64,000 nucleotides of DNA, taken from positions 1-64,000 of the forward strand of contig CANGJM010000014.1 of NCBI GenBank assembly GCA_947454525.1. The letters are read 5' to 3'. Every line of letters starts with the position of its first letter. Position 1 is the first letter of the stretch. The position numbers were made by a program, and so were the translations under genes. The notes below the pieces were generated by a model, which was not told where the DNA came from, made no database searches, and saw nothing but the letters and a program-made list of their open reading frames with translations. Origin of the DNA: Flavobacteriales bacterium (GTDB taxonomy: Bacteria; Bacteroidota; Bacteroidia; Flavobacteriales_D; Crocinitomicaceae). This document shows positions 1 through 8,274 of this stretch, one piece after another.

Positions 1-180
1 ATCATTCCAAGAACGGGAGTGCTCGGAACCTTGCTTCTAGCAGCGTACATGGGAGGTGCAATCGCCACGCATTTGGAACATGGACAATCAGTCATTGCGC
101 CTTGTGTCATTCAAGCTGTGTTATTGATCATTGCTGGATACCGCTTCCCTGAATTGAGATCAAGACTTTTCAATCAATAG
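1..180 (+). CDS. DoxX-like membrane protein, C-terminal fragment
   Basis: An open frame enters from the left edge and stops with TAG at 178-180, giving about 59 residues. The visible part holds a glycine/alanine-rich membrane segment (LLLAAYMGGAIATHLEHG), a second hydrophobic stretch (VIQAVLLIIAGYRFPELR) and a short basic tail. This matches the end of small four-helix DoxX-like (DoxX_2) inner-membrane proteins, where the Gly-Gly-Ala-x-x-Thr-His pattern is common. The family's function is poorly defined. The start lies outside the window, so length and N-terminus cannot be judged. It is followed 27 bp later by another small membrane protein on the same strand and probably shares its transcript. 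Confidence 0.6.
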   Translation: MIPRTGVLGTLLLAAYMGGAIATHLEHGQSVIAPCVIQAVLLIIAGYRFPELRSRLFNQ

Positions 181-207
181 TTTTTTTCATACTCACTTAA
201 CTTAAAG

Positions 208-447
208 ATGAAGACTCCTTTCAACAAATACCTATACCTTGGTTTCCTCCTACTAGGAACCTATCAGGCATTTTTTAATAAGGATTACTTGCAATCCGCT
301 GCATCCTTTGGAATTGGATTAGCTTTCGATCCATTCAATCAAAATACAAGTTGGTATGACCGCCCGGCTTGGCATAGAATTATTTTATACCTGCATTTGA
401 TGATTTTTTGGGGGATGTTAGTTTTAGGAGGATTAAATTCTAAATAA
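208..447 (+). CDS. small two-helix membrane protein, function unknown
   Basis: This 79-residue protein has a hydrophobic segment at about residues 9-24 and a second at about 58-74, with a polar region rich in Asn, Asp and Trp between them. It starts 27 bp after the DoxX-like gene and is closed by a clear terminator at 472-502, so it is probably the last gene of that operon. I recognise no catalytic motif and do not know the family. A small inner-membrane accessory of the DoxX-like protein is possible but unproven. Confidence 0.6.
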   Translation: MKTPFNKYLYLGFLLLGTYQAFFNKDYLQSAASFGIGLAFDPFNQNTSWYDRPAWHRIILYLHLMIFWGMLVLGGLNSK

Positions 448-471
448 CTAGTTTTAACGGATTAAATATAT

Positions 472-502
472 AAACCTCGGCCCTATCGTCGAGGTTTTTT
501 TT
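472..502 (+). terminator. Rho-independent terminator
   Basis: AACCTCG and CGAGGTT form a perfect 7-bp stem around a 10-base loop and are followed by a run of eight T. It ends the small membrane-protein transcript before the MarR operator. Confidence 0.85.
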
Positions 503-518
503 GTTAAAACCGAAATAA

Positions 519-536
519 TAGTTATATATATAACTA
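519..536. promoter_or_regulatory. probable MarR operator, site 1 (upstream of marR)
   Basis: TAGTTATATATATAACTA is a perfect 18-bp palindrome 32 bp ahead of the marR start codon. A near copy (15 of 18 bases) sits at 1042-1059 directly ahead of the pirin gene. MarR dimers bind palindromes of this size, and autoregulation is the rule in the family. The pairing of the two sites with this gene set is my inference. Confidence 0.55.
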
Positions 537-568
537 ATTATGTTGATATTTGTATTCTAATTTGATTT

Positions 569-1024
569 ATGGCATCGATTGAACAGGAAATAAAACAAAA
601 AAGTTTTGATACTGAGCTGATTAAAGCCAATATCAATGTATTGTACACAGCTAACTGGTTGAACAACAAAATATCGAATGTCCTAAAGCCACACAATGTT
701 ACCCATGAGCAGTTCAATGTGTTGCGCATTTTAAAAGGAAGTCACCCCAATAATATGTGTCAAAAGGATATTCTTTCGCGCATGATTGCACCAAATTCGA
801 ATGTGACCCTACTCATCAAAAAATTGAAGGAAAAAAATTTGATCACGGTTGTTCAATCCGATCGGGATAAAAGAGAATATGAAATTTCGATATCAGAAAC
901 CGGACTTCTGCTTCTAACTGACATTGAGTTAGCATTGAAAAGCAATGTAAGTCTCTTTAATCATTTGAACGAAAATGAAGCTTCTACCTTGAATGCTTTG
1001 TTGGATAAATTAAGAGGGAACTAA
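569..1024 (+). CDS. MarR-family transcriptional regulator
   Basis: This 151-residue protein has the layout of MarR dimers: N-terminal helices, a winged helix-turn-helix at about residues 50-110 (CQKDILSRMIAPNSNVTLLIKKLKEKNLI, then the wing QSDRDKREYEISI), and C-terminal dimer helices. The DKR-x-x wing motif is typical. The following pirin and Old Yellow Enzyme genes suggest a sensor of quinones or other electrophiles, as in several MarR systems that control flavin reductases. Two matching palindromes, at 519-536 and 1042-1059, are placed to let it repress itself and the two genes behind it. The ligand cannot be read from sequence. Confidence 0.85.
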   Translation: MASIEQEIKQKSFDTELIKANINVLYTANWLNNKISNVLKPHNVTHEQFNVLRILKGSHPNNMCQKDILSRMIAPNSNVTLLIKKLKEKNLITVVQSDRDKREYEISISETGLLLLTDIELALKSNVSLFNHLNENEASTLNALLDKLRGN

Positions 1025-1041
1025 AAAAAAAATTAAACAAA

Positions 1042-1059
1042 TAGTTGTATATACAAGTA
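1042..1059. promoter_or_regulatory. probable MarR operator, site 2 (upstream of pirin)
   Basis: TAGTTGTATATACAAGTA contains the perfect 12-bp palindrome TTGTATATACAA (1045-1056) and aligns with the site at 519-536 at 15 of 18 positions. It ends 6 bp before the pirin ATG. A TTG inside it could be misread as an earlier start codon, but the operator role and the ATG at 1066 explain the region better. Confidence 0.55.
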
Positions 1060-1065
1060 AATGAA

Positions 1066-1899
1066 ATGAATAAAAAAATCAGTCAATCCAGTTTATCTCC
1101 CAGCAGCAGAAGTATGGGGCCACACGTTCGACAAGTGATTCCGAGTGCGGTTGAACACATTGATCCATTTGTATTCCTTGATCATTTCGGGCCTTTGGAC
1201 AAAACTCCCGGTGGCGGTGGCGTTCCTCCTCACCCTCACGCTGGAATTTCGACCATCACGTATTTGTTTCAAGGAAGCAATCGCCATCAAGATAGTCTCG
1301 GAAACGATTCCATAGTTTATGCTGGTGACATGGCATGGATGCAGGCAGGAAAAGGGATTGTCCACGCGGAAGGAATGAATGAAAACAGAACAGAAGTTGA
1401 AGTGGTGCACGGATTGCAATTTTGGATATCGCTTCCCTCCGCTCAAAAGTTCATCGACCCAGATTTTTTCCATTATCCATCTGCTTCATTACCTATGATT
1501 GGAATGGGAAAAGCAACGGTGAAAGTCCTGTGTGGTGAATTAAACGAACAGAAATCCCCCGTTCAAAGCTTATCTCCCGCATTTATGTTTGAAATCAACA
1601 TTCCAGCTCAAGAGGAACTGACAATTCCCCTCATGGAAGGAAATACCCTCGGCTTGTACATGGTTAGTGGTTCCATCAGCGTGGACAACAAAGAACTGCT
1701 TCCAACCACGATGACCTCATTTGAAAAAGAAGGTTCGGAATTGAAGCTAACATCCTCGCAGGACAGTCATTTCATCTTATTTGGAGGAAAACCCTTGGAT
1801 GAACCGATCGTTGGGTACGCTTCGTTTGTGATGAACAATATGGAACAAATTCAACAAGTGATGGACGATTACCATTCAGGAAAAATGGGGACACTATAA
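1066..1899 (+). CDS. pirin family protein (cupin, quercetinase-like)
   Basis: This 277-residue two-domain cupin matches the usual pirin length. Near residues 30-60 it has FLDHFGP and PPHPHAGISTITYLF, the pirin signature that supplies the metal-binding histidines (H-P-H). It is followed by AWMQAGKGIVHAEG with another histidine and a conserved Glu. Bacterial pirins such as YhiW and YhaK bind iron, and some have quercetin dioxygenase activity or respond to oxidative stress. The start is set at ATG 1066 because the upstream frame extension lies inside a palindromic operator. It is followed 25 bp later by an Old Yellow Enzyme, and both are likely under the MarR gene ahead. Confidence 0.9.
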   Translation: MNKKISQSSLSPSSRSMGPHVRQVIPSAVEHIDPFVFLDHFGPLDKTPGGGGVPPHPHAGISTITYLFQGSNRHQDSLGNDSIVYAGDMAWMQAGKGIVHAEGMNENRTEVEVVHGLQFWISLPSAQKFIDPDFFHYPSASLPMIGMGKATVKVLCGELNEQKSPVQSLSPAFMFEINIPAQEELTIPLMEGNTLGLYMVSGSISVDNKELLPTTMTSFEKEGSELKLTSSQDSHFILFGGKPLDEPIVGYASFVMNNMEQIQQVMDDYHSGKMGTL

Positions 1900-1924
1900 A
1901 TTTTAAACAACTAACAAATACAAA

Positions 1925-3001
1925 ATGAAACTATTAAAAGAAACAAAAATTGGCAATTTAGTATTGCAAAACAGCATGGCAATGGCTCCCATGACGCGCA
2001 GTCGAGCGGACATCAATGGAATCGTGAGCGAGTTAACGGTTTTGTATTACAAGCAACGATCAAGTGCAGGGCTGATCATGAGTGAAGCCATCAATATTTC
2101 GGAACAAGCCATTGGAAGTCCTTTTACGCCTGGAATTTACAATCAAGATCAAATCGAAGCGTGGAAGAAGGTAACACAAGTCGTTCATGAAAACGGAGGT
2201 AAAATCTTTGCGCAATTGTGGCATACTGGACGCGTAGGACATTCCATCGATAAAAATGGCGTATTGCCAGTGGCGCCGTCTGCGATTGCGATTCAAGGAC
2301 AGCAACATTTTACTTCTCAAGGTCCAAAGGACTATGAAACGCCGCGCGCATTGGAGAACACAGAGATTAAACATATTGTGGAAGAATTCGCACAGGCAGC
2401 TTTAAATGCAATGGAAGCAGGTTTTGACGGTGTTGAACTTCATGCCGCTTTTGGTTATTTGCCAAATCAGTTTTTAGTGGAAAGTGCCAATCAACGTACG
2501 GATGAATACGGTGGATCCGTTGAAAACCGTAGTCGATTTGTATTAGAAGTCATGGAAGCTATGGTTCATGCGATTGGTGCAGACAAAGTTGGTATTAAAC
2601 TTTCGCCAAGTATTCCTTACAATAGCATCATAGATAGCGATCCAACTACGCTGTATACTTACTTACTGAATTCTCTAGACAAGTTGCCGTTGGCGTATGT
2701 TCAATTGATGAATGCCATGTTTCCAACAGATGACTTACCTCAATATCCAAGAGATGTGATGGGAGTATTTGGTCCAGTGACAAAACACATGGTCATTGCA
2801 AACGGTGGATACACCCGTGAATCCGGAGAAGCAGAATTGGAAAAAGGAATTGCATCGATGATTGCCTATGGTTCATTGTTTATCTCTAATCCAGACTTAC
2901 CGAAACGATTTGAACTCAACGCAGAACTGATCCAACCGGACAGAGCAACAATGTATGGCGGTGGAGAAAAAGGTTATACGGATTATCCGTTGATCAACTA
3001 A
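1925..3001 (+). CDS. Old Yellow Enzyme family alkene reductase (NemA-like)
   Basis: This 358-residue FMN TIM-barrel protein reduces activated C=C bonds (enones, quinones, nitro compounds) with NAD(P)H. Visible family motifs are the N-terminal LGNLVLQNS-type strand with MAPMTRSRA, FAQLWHTGRVGHS (FMN and substrate region), GFDGVELHAAFGYLPNQFL, RTDEYGGSVENRSRF and, near the C-terminus, IAYGSLFISNPDLPKR, which binds FMN phosphate. Length matches NemA and OYE. It is the last gene of the MarR-pirin-OYE set and is closed by a terminator at 3021-3048. The true substrate is unknown; electrophile detoxification fits the neighbours. Confidence 0.92.
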   Translation: MKLLKETKIGNLVLQNSMAMAPMTRSRADINGIVSELTVLYYKQRSSAGLIMSEAINISEQAIGSPFTPGIYNQDQIEAWKKVTQVVHENGGKIFAQLWHTGRVGHSIDKNGVLPVAPSAIAIQGQQHFTSQGPKDYETPRALENTEIKHIVEEFAQAALNAMEAGFDGVELHAAFGYLPNQFLVESANQRTDEYGGSVENRSRFVLEVMEAMVHAIGADKVGIKLSPSIPYNSIIDSDPTTLYTYLLNSLDKLPLAYVQLMNAMFPTDDLPQYPRDVMGVFGPVTKHMVIANGGYTRESGEAELEKGIASMIAYGSLFISNPDLPKRFELNAELIQPDRATMYGGGEKGYTDYPLIN

Positions 3002-3020
3002 AAAACAGATTGAATGAAGG

Positions 3021-3048
3021 AGCCGATTATTAATAATCGGCTTTTTTT
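3021..3048 (+). terminator. Rho-independent terminator
   Basis: AGCCGATTATTAATAATCGGCT is a near-continuous inverted repeat (AGCCGATTA/TAATCGGCT) followed by seven T. It closes the MarR-pirin-OYE transcript. Confidence 0.85.
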
Positions 3049-3151
3049 ATGCAATAAATCAAAGAGATCTTCGTTCGACCCACAAGAAAACGTAGGTTTT
3101 ATTATCTAAGATGAAACAGAGCGACATTGCTCATCAAACTCATCTTCAGAT

Positions 3152-5497
3152 ATGACCCGTTTTTTCTTGTTTACCCTACTTTTTCCTGTTTTTCTATTCG
3201 CTCAAAACAATACACAAGTCATTCGTGGCAATGTCACCGATAAATGGACCCAATCCCCTATTCCATCAGTGATGATTGAGATTCCAACCTTGGAATTGAC
3301 CGTTTATTCCGATTCCTTAGGAAATTATGTTTTCGAAGGACTTAAACCGGATCGTTATGAGTTAAAAGTCTCTTCGGACGCATACAAACCGACATCGATA
3401 CCCAATGTCATAGTGACTTCAGGAAAAGAAGTCATTGTCGATATTTCGTTGGAAGAGAAATTTCAGCAAATGAAAGATATCAGTGTGAAAGTGGAGAATA
3501 AAAGCGGCGCTAATAATAAATTGGCTAGTGTCAGTGTGCGTACATTTTCCATGGAAGAAGTCAATCGTTATGCTGGTGGACGAAACGATCCAGCGCGTTT
3601 GGCTGCGAATTTCGCAGGTGTCAGTGCGCCGGACGACAGTCGAAACGACATTGTTATCCGTGGAAATTCCCCTGTAGGAGTTCTTTGGCGAATCGACGGA
3701 ATGAATGTAACGAATCCGAATCACTTTGCATCTGTGGGAACAACAGGTGGATCTGTGAGTGCTTTAAACACGAACTTGCTGAAGACTTCCGACTTTTTCA
3801 CATCAGCTTTTCCGGCAGAATATGGAAATGCAACAGCAGGTGTCTTTGATCTTGGACTCCGAAATGGAAATACGAAAAAACGAGAAACAACTTTGCAAGC
3901 AGGAGTCATCACGGGACTAGAACTCACAACGGAAGGTCCATTCAGTAAGAAAAGTGCAGCATCCTATTTGGTTGGATACCGGTATTCCCTTGCAGGAATT
4001 GCCCAAGCAATGGGAGTCAATATCGGTACAACAGCTACTCCCTCCTACCAAGATTTATCCTTTAAATTATCGAGTGGAACAACGAAATTCGGGAAGTTTT
4101 CTGCTTTTGGAATCCTTGCTACAAGCACAATAAATATTGGCGGTGGTTCTGCGAATACATTATATGGAAATGGCAACAAAGTAGATTTTGCTAGTAAAAT
4201 TGGACTAGGCGGAATCAATCATTTTAAGCAGATCAATGCAAAATCAAACATTACTTCAACTCTCGGTATTAATTATTCTGAAAGCAAGCAAACAGCTTAC
4301 GATGTGGACCATATGACCGATAGCAGTTTTGTTCGAGAAATCAGTAATACGGCAAAGAAAACGTATTTCTTGAGCAGTAGTTATCAGTTGAAAATCAATT
4401 CTCGTTTATTTTTTAAATTGGGTATTCAGGATGAAATCATTGGTTTGGATCTGTATTATCAAACGAAAAACAATGTATTTGAACCGGAGAGAATCATTTG
4501 GGATTACAACAGTGGAACAAATTTAGCACAGGCGTATGCGCATTTGAAGTATCAAGTGACGGAGAAGTTGACACTGAATGCTGGAGTTCATTCACAATAT
4601 TTCTTTTTAAATGAATCCAAATCATTGGAACCACGCTTCGGAATGATTTATTCTTTGAATGCCAAAAGCTCCATCAATTTGGGTTACGGATTACATGCGC
4701 AAATGCAACCAATCAACGTGTATTTCTTACAGAAAACAGACATGAGTGGGAATATAACTAACAACAATAAAAACTTAGATTTCACCAAAAGTCATCACTT
4801 TGTTTTGGCTTACAACTTACAGCCAGCAAACGATTGGAGAATGAAGTCTGAAGTTTATTACCAAGCACTCTTCAATGTTCCGATTAACGCCTATTCAAGT
4901 GCTTACTCCATGTTGAACACCGGTGCGACATTCAAAACGGATTTAACGGACAGTTTGGTGAATAACGGGACAGGAACCAATTATGGAATTGAACTGACCG
5001 TGGAGAAGTTCTTCAGCAAGGGATATTATGGTTTGTTTACCTCTTCCCTTTATAACTCAACATATGTAGCGAGTGACGGTGTTGAACGAAATACTTCGTT
5101 TAACGGAAAATATGTGGTCAATGTACTTGGAGGAAAGGAATGGAAAATTGGCCAGGATAAACGAAATCGTTTTTCAGTCGATGTGAAATTCACCAATGCC
5201 GGCGGAAGAGCATATACACCGATTGATTTGACAGCATCCATCGCAACTGGACATGAAGTATTATCAACGGATGTCAATTCAGGAAATTATGCCACGTATT
5301 ATCGTTTGGATGTCAAAGCTGGATTCACCTTAAACAGCGCCAATCGAAAAATTGCACAAACCCTTTCCTTGGATTTACAGAACGTCACCAATCATAAAAA
5401 CGTCTTCTCTGAAAGCTATGATAATCAATCTGAAAGCATTAAAACGACCTACCAATTGGGATTTTTTCCTAATATTGTTTACAAAGTTCAGTTTTAA
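3152..5497 (+). CDS. TonB-dependent outer-membrane receptor
   Basis: This 781-residue protein begins with a signal peptide (MTRFFLFTLLFPVFLFAQ). A carboxypeptidase-regulatory-like domain follows at about residues 23-110 (VIRGNVTDKWTQSPIPSVMIEIP...), as is usual in Bacteroidota receptors. The plug domain is at about 130-240 (RNDIVIRGNSPVGVLWRIDGMNVTNP) and a long beta-barrel ends in an aromatic strand (FFPNIVYKVQF). It imports an unknown ligand across the outer membrane using TonB energy. It lacks a SusD partner, so it is not a classical SusCD pair. A NodB-like deacetylase starts 32 bp after its stop and may share the transcript. Confidence 0.88.
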   Translation: MTRFFLFTLLFPVFLFAQNNTQVIRGNVTDKWTQSPIPSVMIEIPTLELTVYSDSLGNYVFEGLKPDRYELKVSSDAYKPTSIPNVIVTSGKEVIVDISLEEKFQQMKDISVKVENKSGANNKLASVSVRTFSMEEVNRYAGGRNDPARLAANFAGVSAPDDSRNDIVIRGNSPVGVLWRIDGMNVTNPNHFASVGTTGGSVSALNTNLLKTSDFFTSAFPAEYGNATAGVFDLGLRNGNTKKRETTLQAGVITGLELTTEGPFSKKSAASYLVGYRYSLAGIAQAMGVNIGTTATPSYQDLSFKLSSGTTKFGKFSAFGILATSTINIGGGSANTLYGNGNKVDFASKIGLGGINHFKQINAKSNITSTLGINYSESKQTAYDVDHMTDSSFVREISNTAKKTYFLSSSYQLKINSRLFFKLGIQDEIIGLDLYYQTKNNVFEPERIIWDYNSGTNLAQAYAHLKYQVTEKLTLNAGVHSQYFFLNESKSLEPRFGMIYSLNAKSSINLGYGLHAQMQPINVYFLQKTDMSGNITNNNKNLDFTKSHHFVLAYNLQPANDWRMKSEVYYQALFNVPINAYSSAYSMLNTGATFKTDLTDSLVNNGTGTNYGIELTVEKFFSKGYYGLFTSSLYNSTYVASDGVERNTSFNGKYVVNVLGGKEWKIGQDKRNRFSVDVKFTNAGGRAYTPIDLTASIATGHEVLSTDVNSGNYATYYRLDVKAGFTLNSANRKIAQTLSLDLQNVTNHKNVFSESYDNQSESIKTTYQLGFFPNIVYKVQF

Positions 5498-5528
5498 GAT
5501 AGAACGCATCATATTTAAAATAAAAGGA

Positions 5529-6434
5529 ATGAAACGAGTGTTGACGTTAATGTACATCGTGATTTTCAGCATTGCTGGACGAAGTCAAACCACCGCAAAC
5601 ATTGAAATGCTTTTCCCAAAAGGAAAGTCAAAAGCGTTGATTTTGAGTTATGATGACGGATGTGTGCAAGATCGTCAGTTAGTTGAGTTGATGAATAAAT
5701 ACGACTTAATCGGTACCTTTCACTTGAACGCAAATAAGCTTGGAACGGCAAATTATTTGGTGAAGGATGAAATTCAGAAACTATTCAAGGGACATGAAGT
5801 TTCTGTTCATACGTTTAATCATCCTGGATTAACGAAATTATCGATTGAGGAAATTCAATATGAAATCGTTGAGGACCGCAAAGAATTGGAACGCTTAGTC
5901 ACTTATCCAGTCCGTGGAATGGCCTATCCATTTGGGAATCATAACGACACAGTGATTGAGGTCATTTCGAAATTGGGCATTGAATACGCACGAACAGTAA
6001 ACGACACCTACGGATTCGAAATTCCTGAAAACTTTTTAAAATGGCATCCAACCATGCATCAATTTTCAAAAGCGTATTGGAAAGCCAATGATCCCCTTCA
6101 GGATTCTATCGAAATAAACTTGTTTTACAAGACCATTGATTCGTTTTTACAAACGAAAGATTTAGCTGTTCTCGATATCTGGGGACATTCTTGGGAAATG
6201 GGCAGTGATGCAAAGAAATGGACTGAAACAGAGCGTTTTTTCAAGTATTTGTCCGCTCGTTCCGATGTCTATTATTGCAAACAAATCGATCTAGTGGACT
6301 ACATTCATGCTTTTCAAAATCTACGCTTTTCGATGAATAACAACATGGTGTTTAACCCGAGTGCACTTAAGGTTTTCTTTCGTTATAATAAGGAAATTAG
6401 ATCTGTTGATCCAGGAGAAACAATCAGAATATAG
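5529..6434 (+). CDS. secreted polysaccharide deacetylase (NodB-like)
   Basis: The protein is 301 residues long, starting at ATG 5529 with a signal peptide (MKRVLTLMYIVIFSIAGRSQ). An in-frame extension upstream overlaps the receptor gene and is rejected. The NodB homology domain shows ALILSYDDG (catalytic base and metal Asp) and EVSVHTFNHPGL (metal-binding H-x4-H). A conserved block, RGMAYPFGNHND, follows, and then LDIWGHSWEMG. CE4 enzymes of this type remove acetyl groups from sugar polymers. The nearby TonB receptor suggests glycan handling at the envelope, but the substrate is not visible. Confidence 0.82.
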   Translation: MKRVLTLMYIVIFSIAGRSQTTANIEMLFPKGKSKALILSYDDGCVQDRQLVELMNKYDLIGTFHLNANKLGTANYLVKDEIQKLFKGHEVSVHTFNHPGLTKLSIEEIQYEIVEDRKELERLVTYPVRGMAYPFGNHNDTVIEVISKLGIEYARTVNDTYGFEIPENFLKWHPTMHQFSKAYWKANDPLQDSIEINLFYKTIDSFLQTKDLAVLDIWGHSWEMGSDAKKWTETERFFKYLSARSDVYYCKQIDLVDYIHAFQNLRFSMNNNMVFNPSALKVFFRYNKEIRSVDPGETIRI

Positions 6435-6472
6435 AGTGAAGTTAGTCACTTTGGACGCGCGGTAATGAATTC

Positions 6473-6904
6473 TTAACGACGTGATGAATAATAAAATCCA
6501 CGTTCTTCACAAAAGCGAAGGACATTGTCATTATTCAGTTCCCCGTTTTCGACAAGTCCATTCTTCACGATCATCATTGCCATTAGTTTCTTTACAGGGA
6601 AGGTACCTGTTTCACACCTGGACTGTTCTTCATTGCTAAACGTTACGGCTAAATAGGAAAAATGTTGAGTTTGAAACCCAGTAGATGTTTTTATTTGCCT
6701 AAATGAACTCGTTTCTTTAAAAACGGCTAAAAGTTGGTTTTGCATGTTATACACGTTGTAACTTGAGGATAATACCGGACTTTCTAAAATAAAAGAAGGT
6801 TCACCATTCACAAGTACGACGTCTCCATCGATTTTAATTTTCGCTTTTTGTGCTTGACTAATTCCAGTAATTCCGAGGAACAAAATAAAAATGAATAATT
6901 TCAT
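6473..6904 (-). CDS. small secreted protein, paralogue of the gene at 7009-7470
   Basis: The protein has 143 residues, of which 1-18 form a signal peptide (MKLFIFILFLGITGISQA). The mature part opens with QKAKIKIDGDVVLVNGEPSF and has no motif I recognise. A tandem paralogue lies upstream on the same strand. The two genes share an almost identical stretch of about 90 bp covering the leader, signal peptide and first mature residues, but the rest has diverged strongly. The shared pattern continues as S(Y)xxYxMQNxxLA, a C-x-x-(S/T)-F cysteine site, K-K, and NGELN near the end. Function unknown; a secreted or periplasmic role is likely. Confidence 0.72.
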   Translation of the reverse strand: MKLFIFILFLGITGISQAQKAKIKIDGDVVLVNGEPSFILESPVLSSSYNVYNMQNQLLAVFKETSSFRQIKTSTGFQTQHFSYLAVTFSNEEQSRCETGTFPVKKLMAMMIVKNGLVENGELNNDNVLRFCEERGFYYSSRR

Positions 6905-7008
6905 GTGGACTAATTTTTTGTTTAATTAAAAAGATGAGAATGTTTCAAACAAAGAAAAAAAAGTTGTTTTACTAAATTCCATGTAGAAACAATAAAATTA
7001 AGGGTTGA

Positions 7009-7470
7009 TTAACGACCTTTAATCGTAGTCGGCTTTTTTCTTGGATTACTATATGGAAAACCAGCTTCTTGACAAAAGTTCTTGATTACTGGTTCATTCA
7101 ACTCCCCATTTTGAACCCATAAATTAGTCAAAATGAAATTTGCAAATTGTTTTTTAATTCCAAAGGAACTCATTTCACATGATGATTGTTCCGAGTCATT
7201 AAATTTCACTAAAAAATAATAATTTCGAACATCCTTATATGAACCATCACTTTGACGAACCATTTTGGAAATGAAATTGGTTTCAAAAGTAGCTAATTGT
7301 ACATTTTGCATACTATATAGCGTATAAGATTTCGGAAAACCTTTTTCTTCTAACTGAAAAACAGGAGTATTATCAACGAGTACAATATCTCCATCGATTT
7401 TAATTTTCGCCTTTTGTGCTTGACTGATTCCCGTAATTCCGAGGAACAAAATAAAAATGAATAATTTCAT
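7009..7470 (-). CDS. small secreted protein, paralogue of the gene at 6473-6904
   Basis: The protein has 153 residues, with a signal peptide identical to that of its neighbour (MKLFIFILFLGITGISQAQ) and the same KAKIKIDGD start of the mature region. Further shared positions include LYSMQNVQLATF, a single conserved cysteine (SSCEMSSFGIKKQ) and VQNGELNEPVIKNFC near the end. It carries an extra basic tail (RKKPTTIKGR). The pair looks like a tandem duplication in which the 5' part has been kept similar while the body changed. No family recognised. Confidence 0.72.
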   Translation of the reverse strand: MKLFIFILFLGITGISQAQKAKIKIDGDIVLVDNTPVFQLEEKGFPKSYTLYSMQNVQLATFETNFISKMVRQSDGSYKDVRNYYFLVKFNDSEQSSCEMSSFGIKKQFANFILTNLWVQNGELNEPVIKNFCQEAGFPYSNPRKKPTTIKGR

Positions 7471-7506
7471 GTGGACTAATTTTTTGATAAAATAACTAAA
7501 AACAAG

Positions 7507-7532
7507 TGGGTTTTCCTAATTCGGAAAACCCA
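7507..7532. other. perfect 10-bp inverted repeat between divergent genes
   Basis: TGGGTTTTCC and GGAAAACCCA are perfect complements around the 6-base spacer TAATTC. The repeat lies between the divergent starts at 7470 and 7558, where a terminator for either gene would make no sense. It could be an operator, an RNA hairpin in a long leader, or a barrier between the divergent transcripts. A T-rich run follows on the + side. Confidence 0.5.
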
Positions 7533-7557
7533 TTTATTTTTCTCTTAATTTCGTTTA

Positions 7558-7986
7558 ATGGAAATCAAAGCCCAAATTGAGCAGTTTATTTCTCAGCAAG
7601 CGGAAAGCAAGCAACAAGATTTGTTGACCTTGCACGAGTTGATGAGTAACATCCTTCCGACCGGAAAATTATGGATGGAGGACGGTAAAAATGAAGAAGG
7701 AAAAGTGGTGGCGAATCCAACGATTGGCTACGGACAGCAAATCATGTTATTAGCAAAAGGAAAATCCCGCGAAATGTTCCAAATCGGAATCAGTGCAAAT
7801 ACAAGTGGAATCTCCATTTACCTAATCGGTATTCGAAATAAATTAGATCTTGAGAAACAATTCGGATCTAAACTCGGAAAAGCCAAAATTACTGGCTACT
7901 GCATCAAATTCAAACAACTTGCTGATTTGGATTTATCTGTTCTCGAAGAGGTGATTCGCTTAGGAATTCAATTAACGAAAGATTAA
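7558..7986 (+). CDS. DUF1801-type protein (YdhG/YjbR-like)
   Basis: This 142-residue cytosolic protein has no signal or membrane segment. The sequence pattern (a short helical start, GKLWMEDGKNEEGKVVANPTIGYGQQIM, then alternating strands ending in a LSVLEEVIRLGIQL helix) fits the DUF1801/YdhG alpha-beta fold. The family's biochemical role is unknown. It is divergent from the secreted-protein pair and convergent with the DUF4287 gene. Confidence 0.7.
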   Translation: MEIKAQIEQFISQQAESKQQDLLTLHELMSNILPTGKLWMEDGKNEEGKVVANPTIGYGQQIMLLAKGKSREMFQIGISANTSGISIYLIGIRNKLDLEKQFGSKLGKAKITGYCIKFKQLADLDLSVLEEVIRLGIQLTKD

Positions 7987-7999
7987 ACCGTTCCTGATC

Positions 8000-8048
8000 C
8001 CTCCGCCGCGGCTGACTGTTTCTGTTTCTCGTTCTCTTCGCAAAAGCG
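8000..8048. repeat. GC-rich pyrimidine tract, left flank of the DUF4287/KilA-N block
   Basis: This intergenic stretch has a short GC-rich start (CCCTCCGCCGCGG) followed by a pyrimidine run (GTTTCTGTTTCTCGTTCTC). A similar arrangement occurs at about 9370-9420 on the other side of the DUF4287 and KilA-N genes. The two can be aligned by eye at roughly three bases in four. They may be copies of a degenerate repeat or boundary scars. Confidence 0.35.
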
Positions 8049-8055
8049 GAAAACC

Positions 8056-8274
8056 TCAATCTCGTTTTCCTTTGAAATAAGCAAATAGTGCCATCGCGTG
8101 ACCATGTCCCAATTCGTATTCTTCTTTGAGCCAATTTGTGATTTCTGTCGCTTTTACTCCCGCAGTTAATGCTCCGTTCGTTAAAAACCCCTTTTCTTCG
8201 GCTTTTTGTGCAAAAGCGATTGGATTCAGTCCGGTTTTTGCTTCGATGTTGTCAAGGTACGCTTGGAATGACAT
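8056..8274 (-). CDS. DUF4287 domain protein
   Basis: This 72-residue soluble protein begins MSFQAYLDNIEAKTGLNP and has ITNWLKEEYELGHGHAMALFAYFKGK, the hallmark of DUF4287. In this family the domain is often found alone or before a DUF5655 domain. Function is unknown. The gene lies between a convergent DUF1801 gene and a KilA-N gene on the same strand. Confidence 0.8.
   Translation of the reverse strand: MSFQAYLDNIEAKTGLNPIAFAQKAEEKGFLTNGALTAGVKATEITNWLKEEYELGHGHAMALFAYFKGKRD

Noticed and set aside
1045-1065. TTG start of the pirin gene at 1045
   Set aside because: The TTG is part of a palindromic operator that matches a second site; ATG 1066 fits the family start.
5352-5528. N-terminal extension of the deacetylase overlapping the TonB receptor
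   Set aside because: It would overlap 146 bp of a well-supported receptor and hide a clear signal peptide that starts at 5529.
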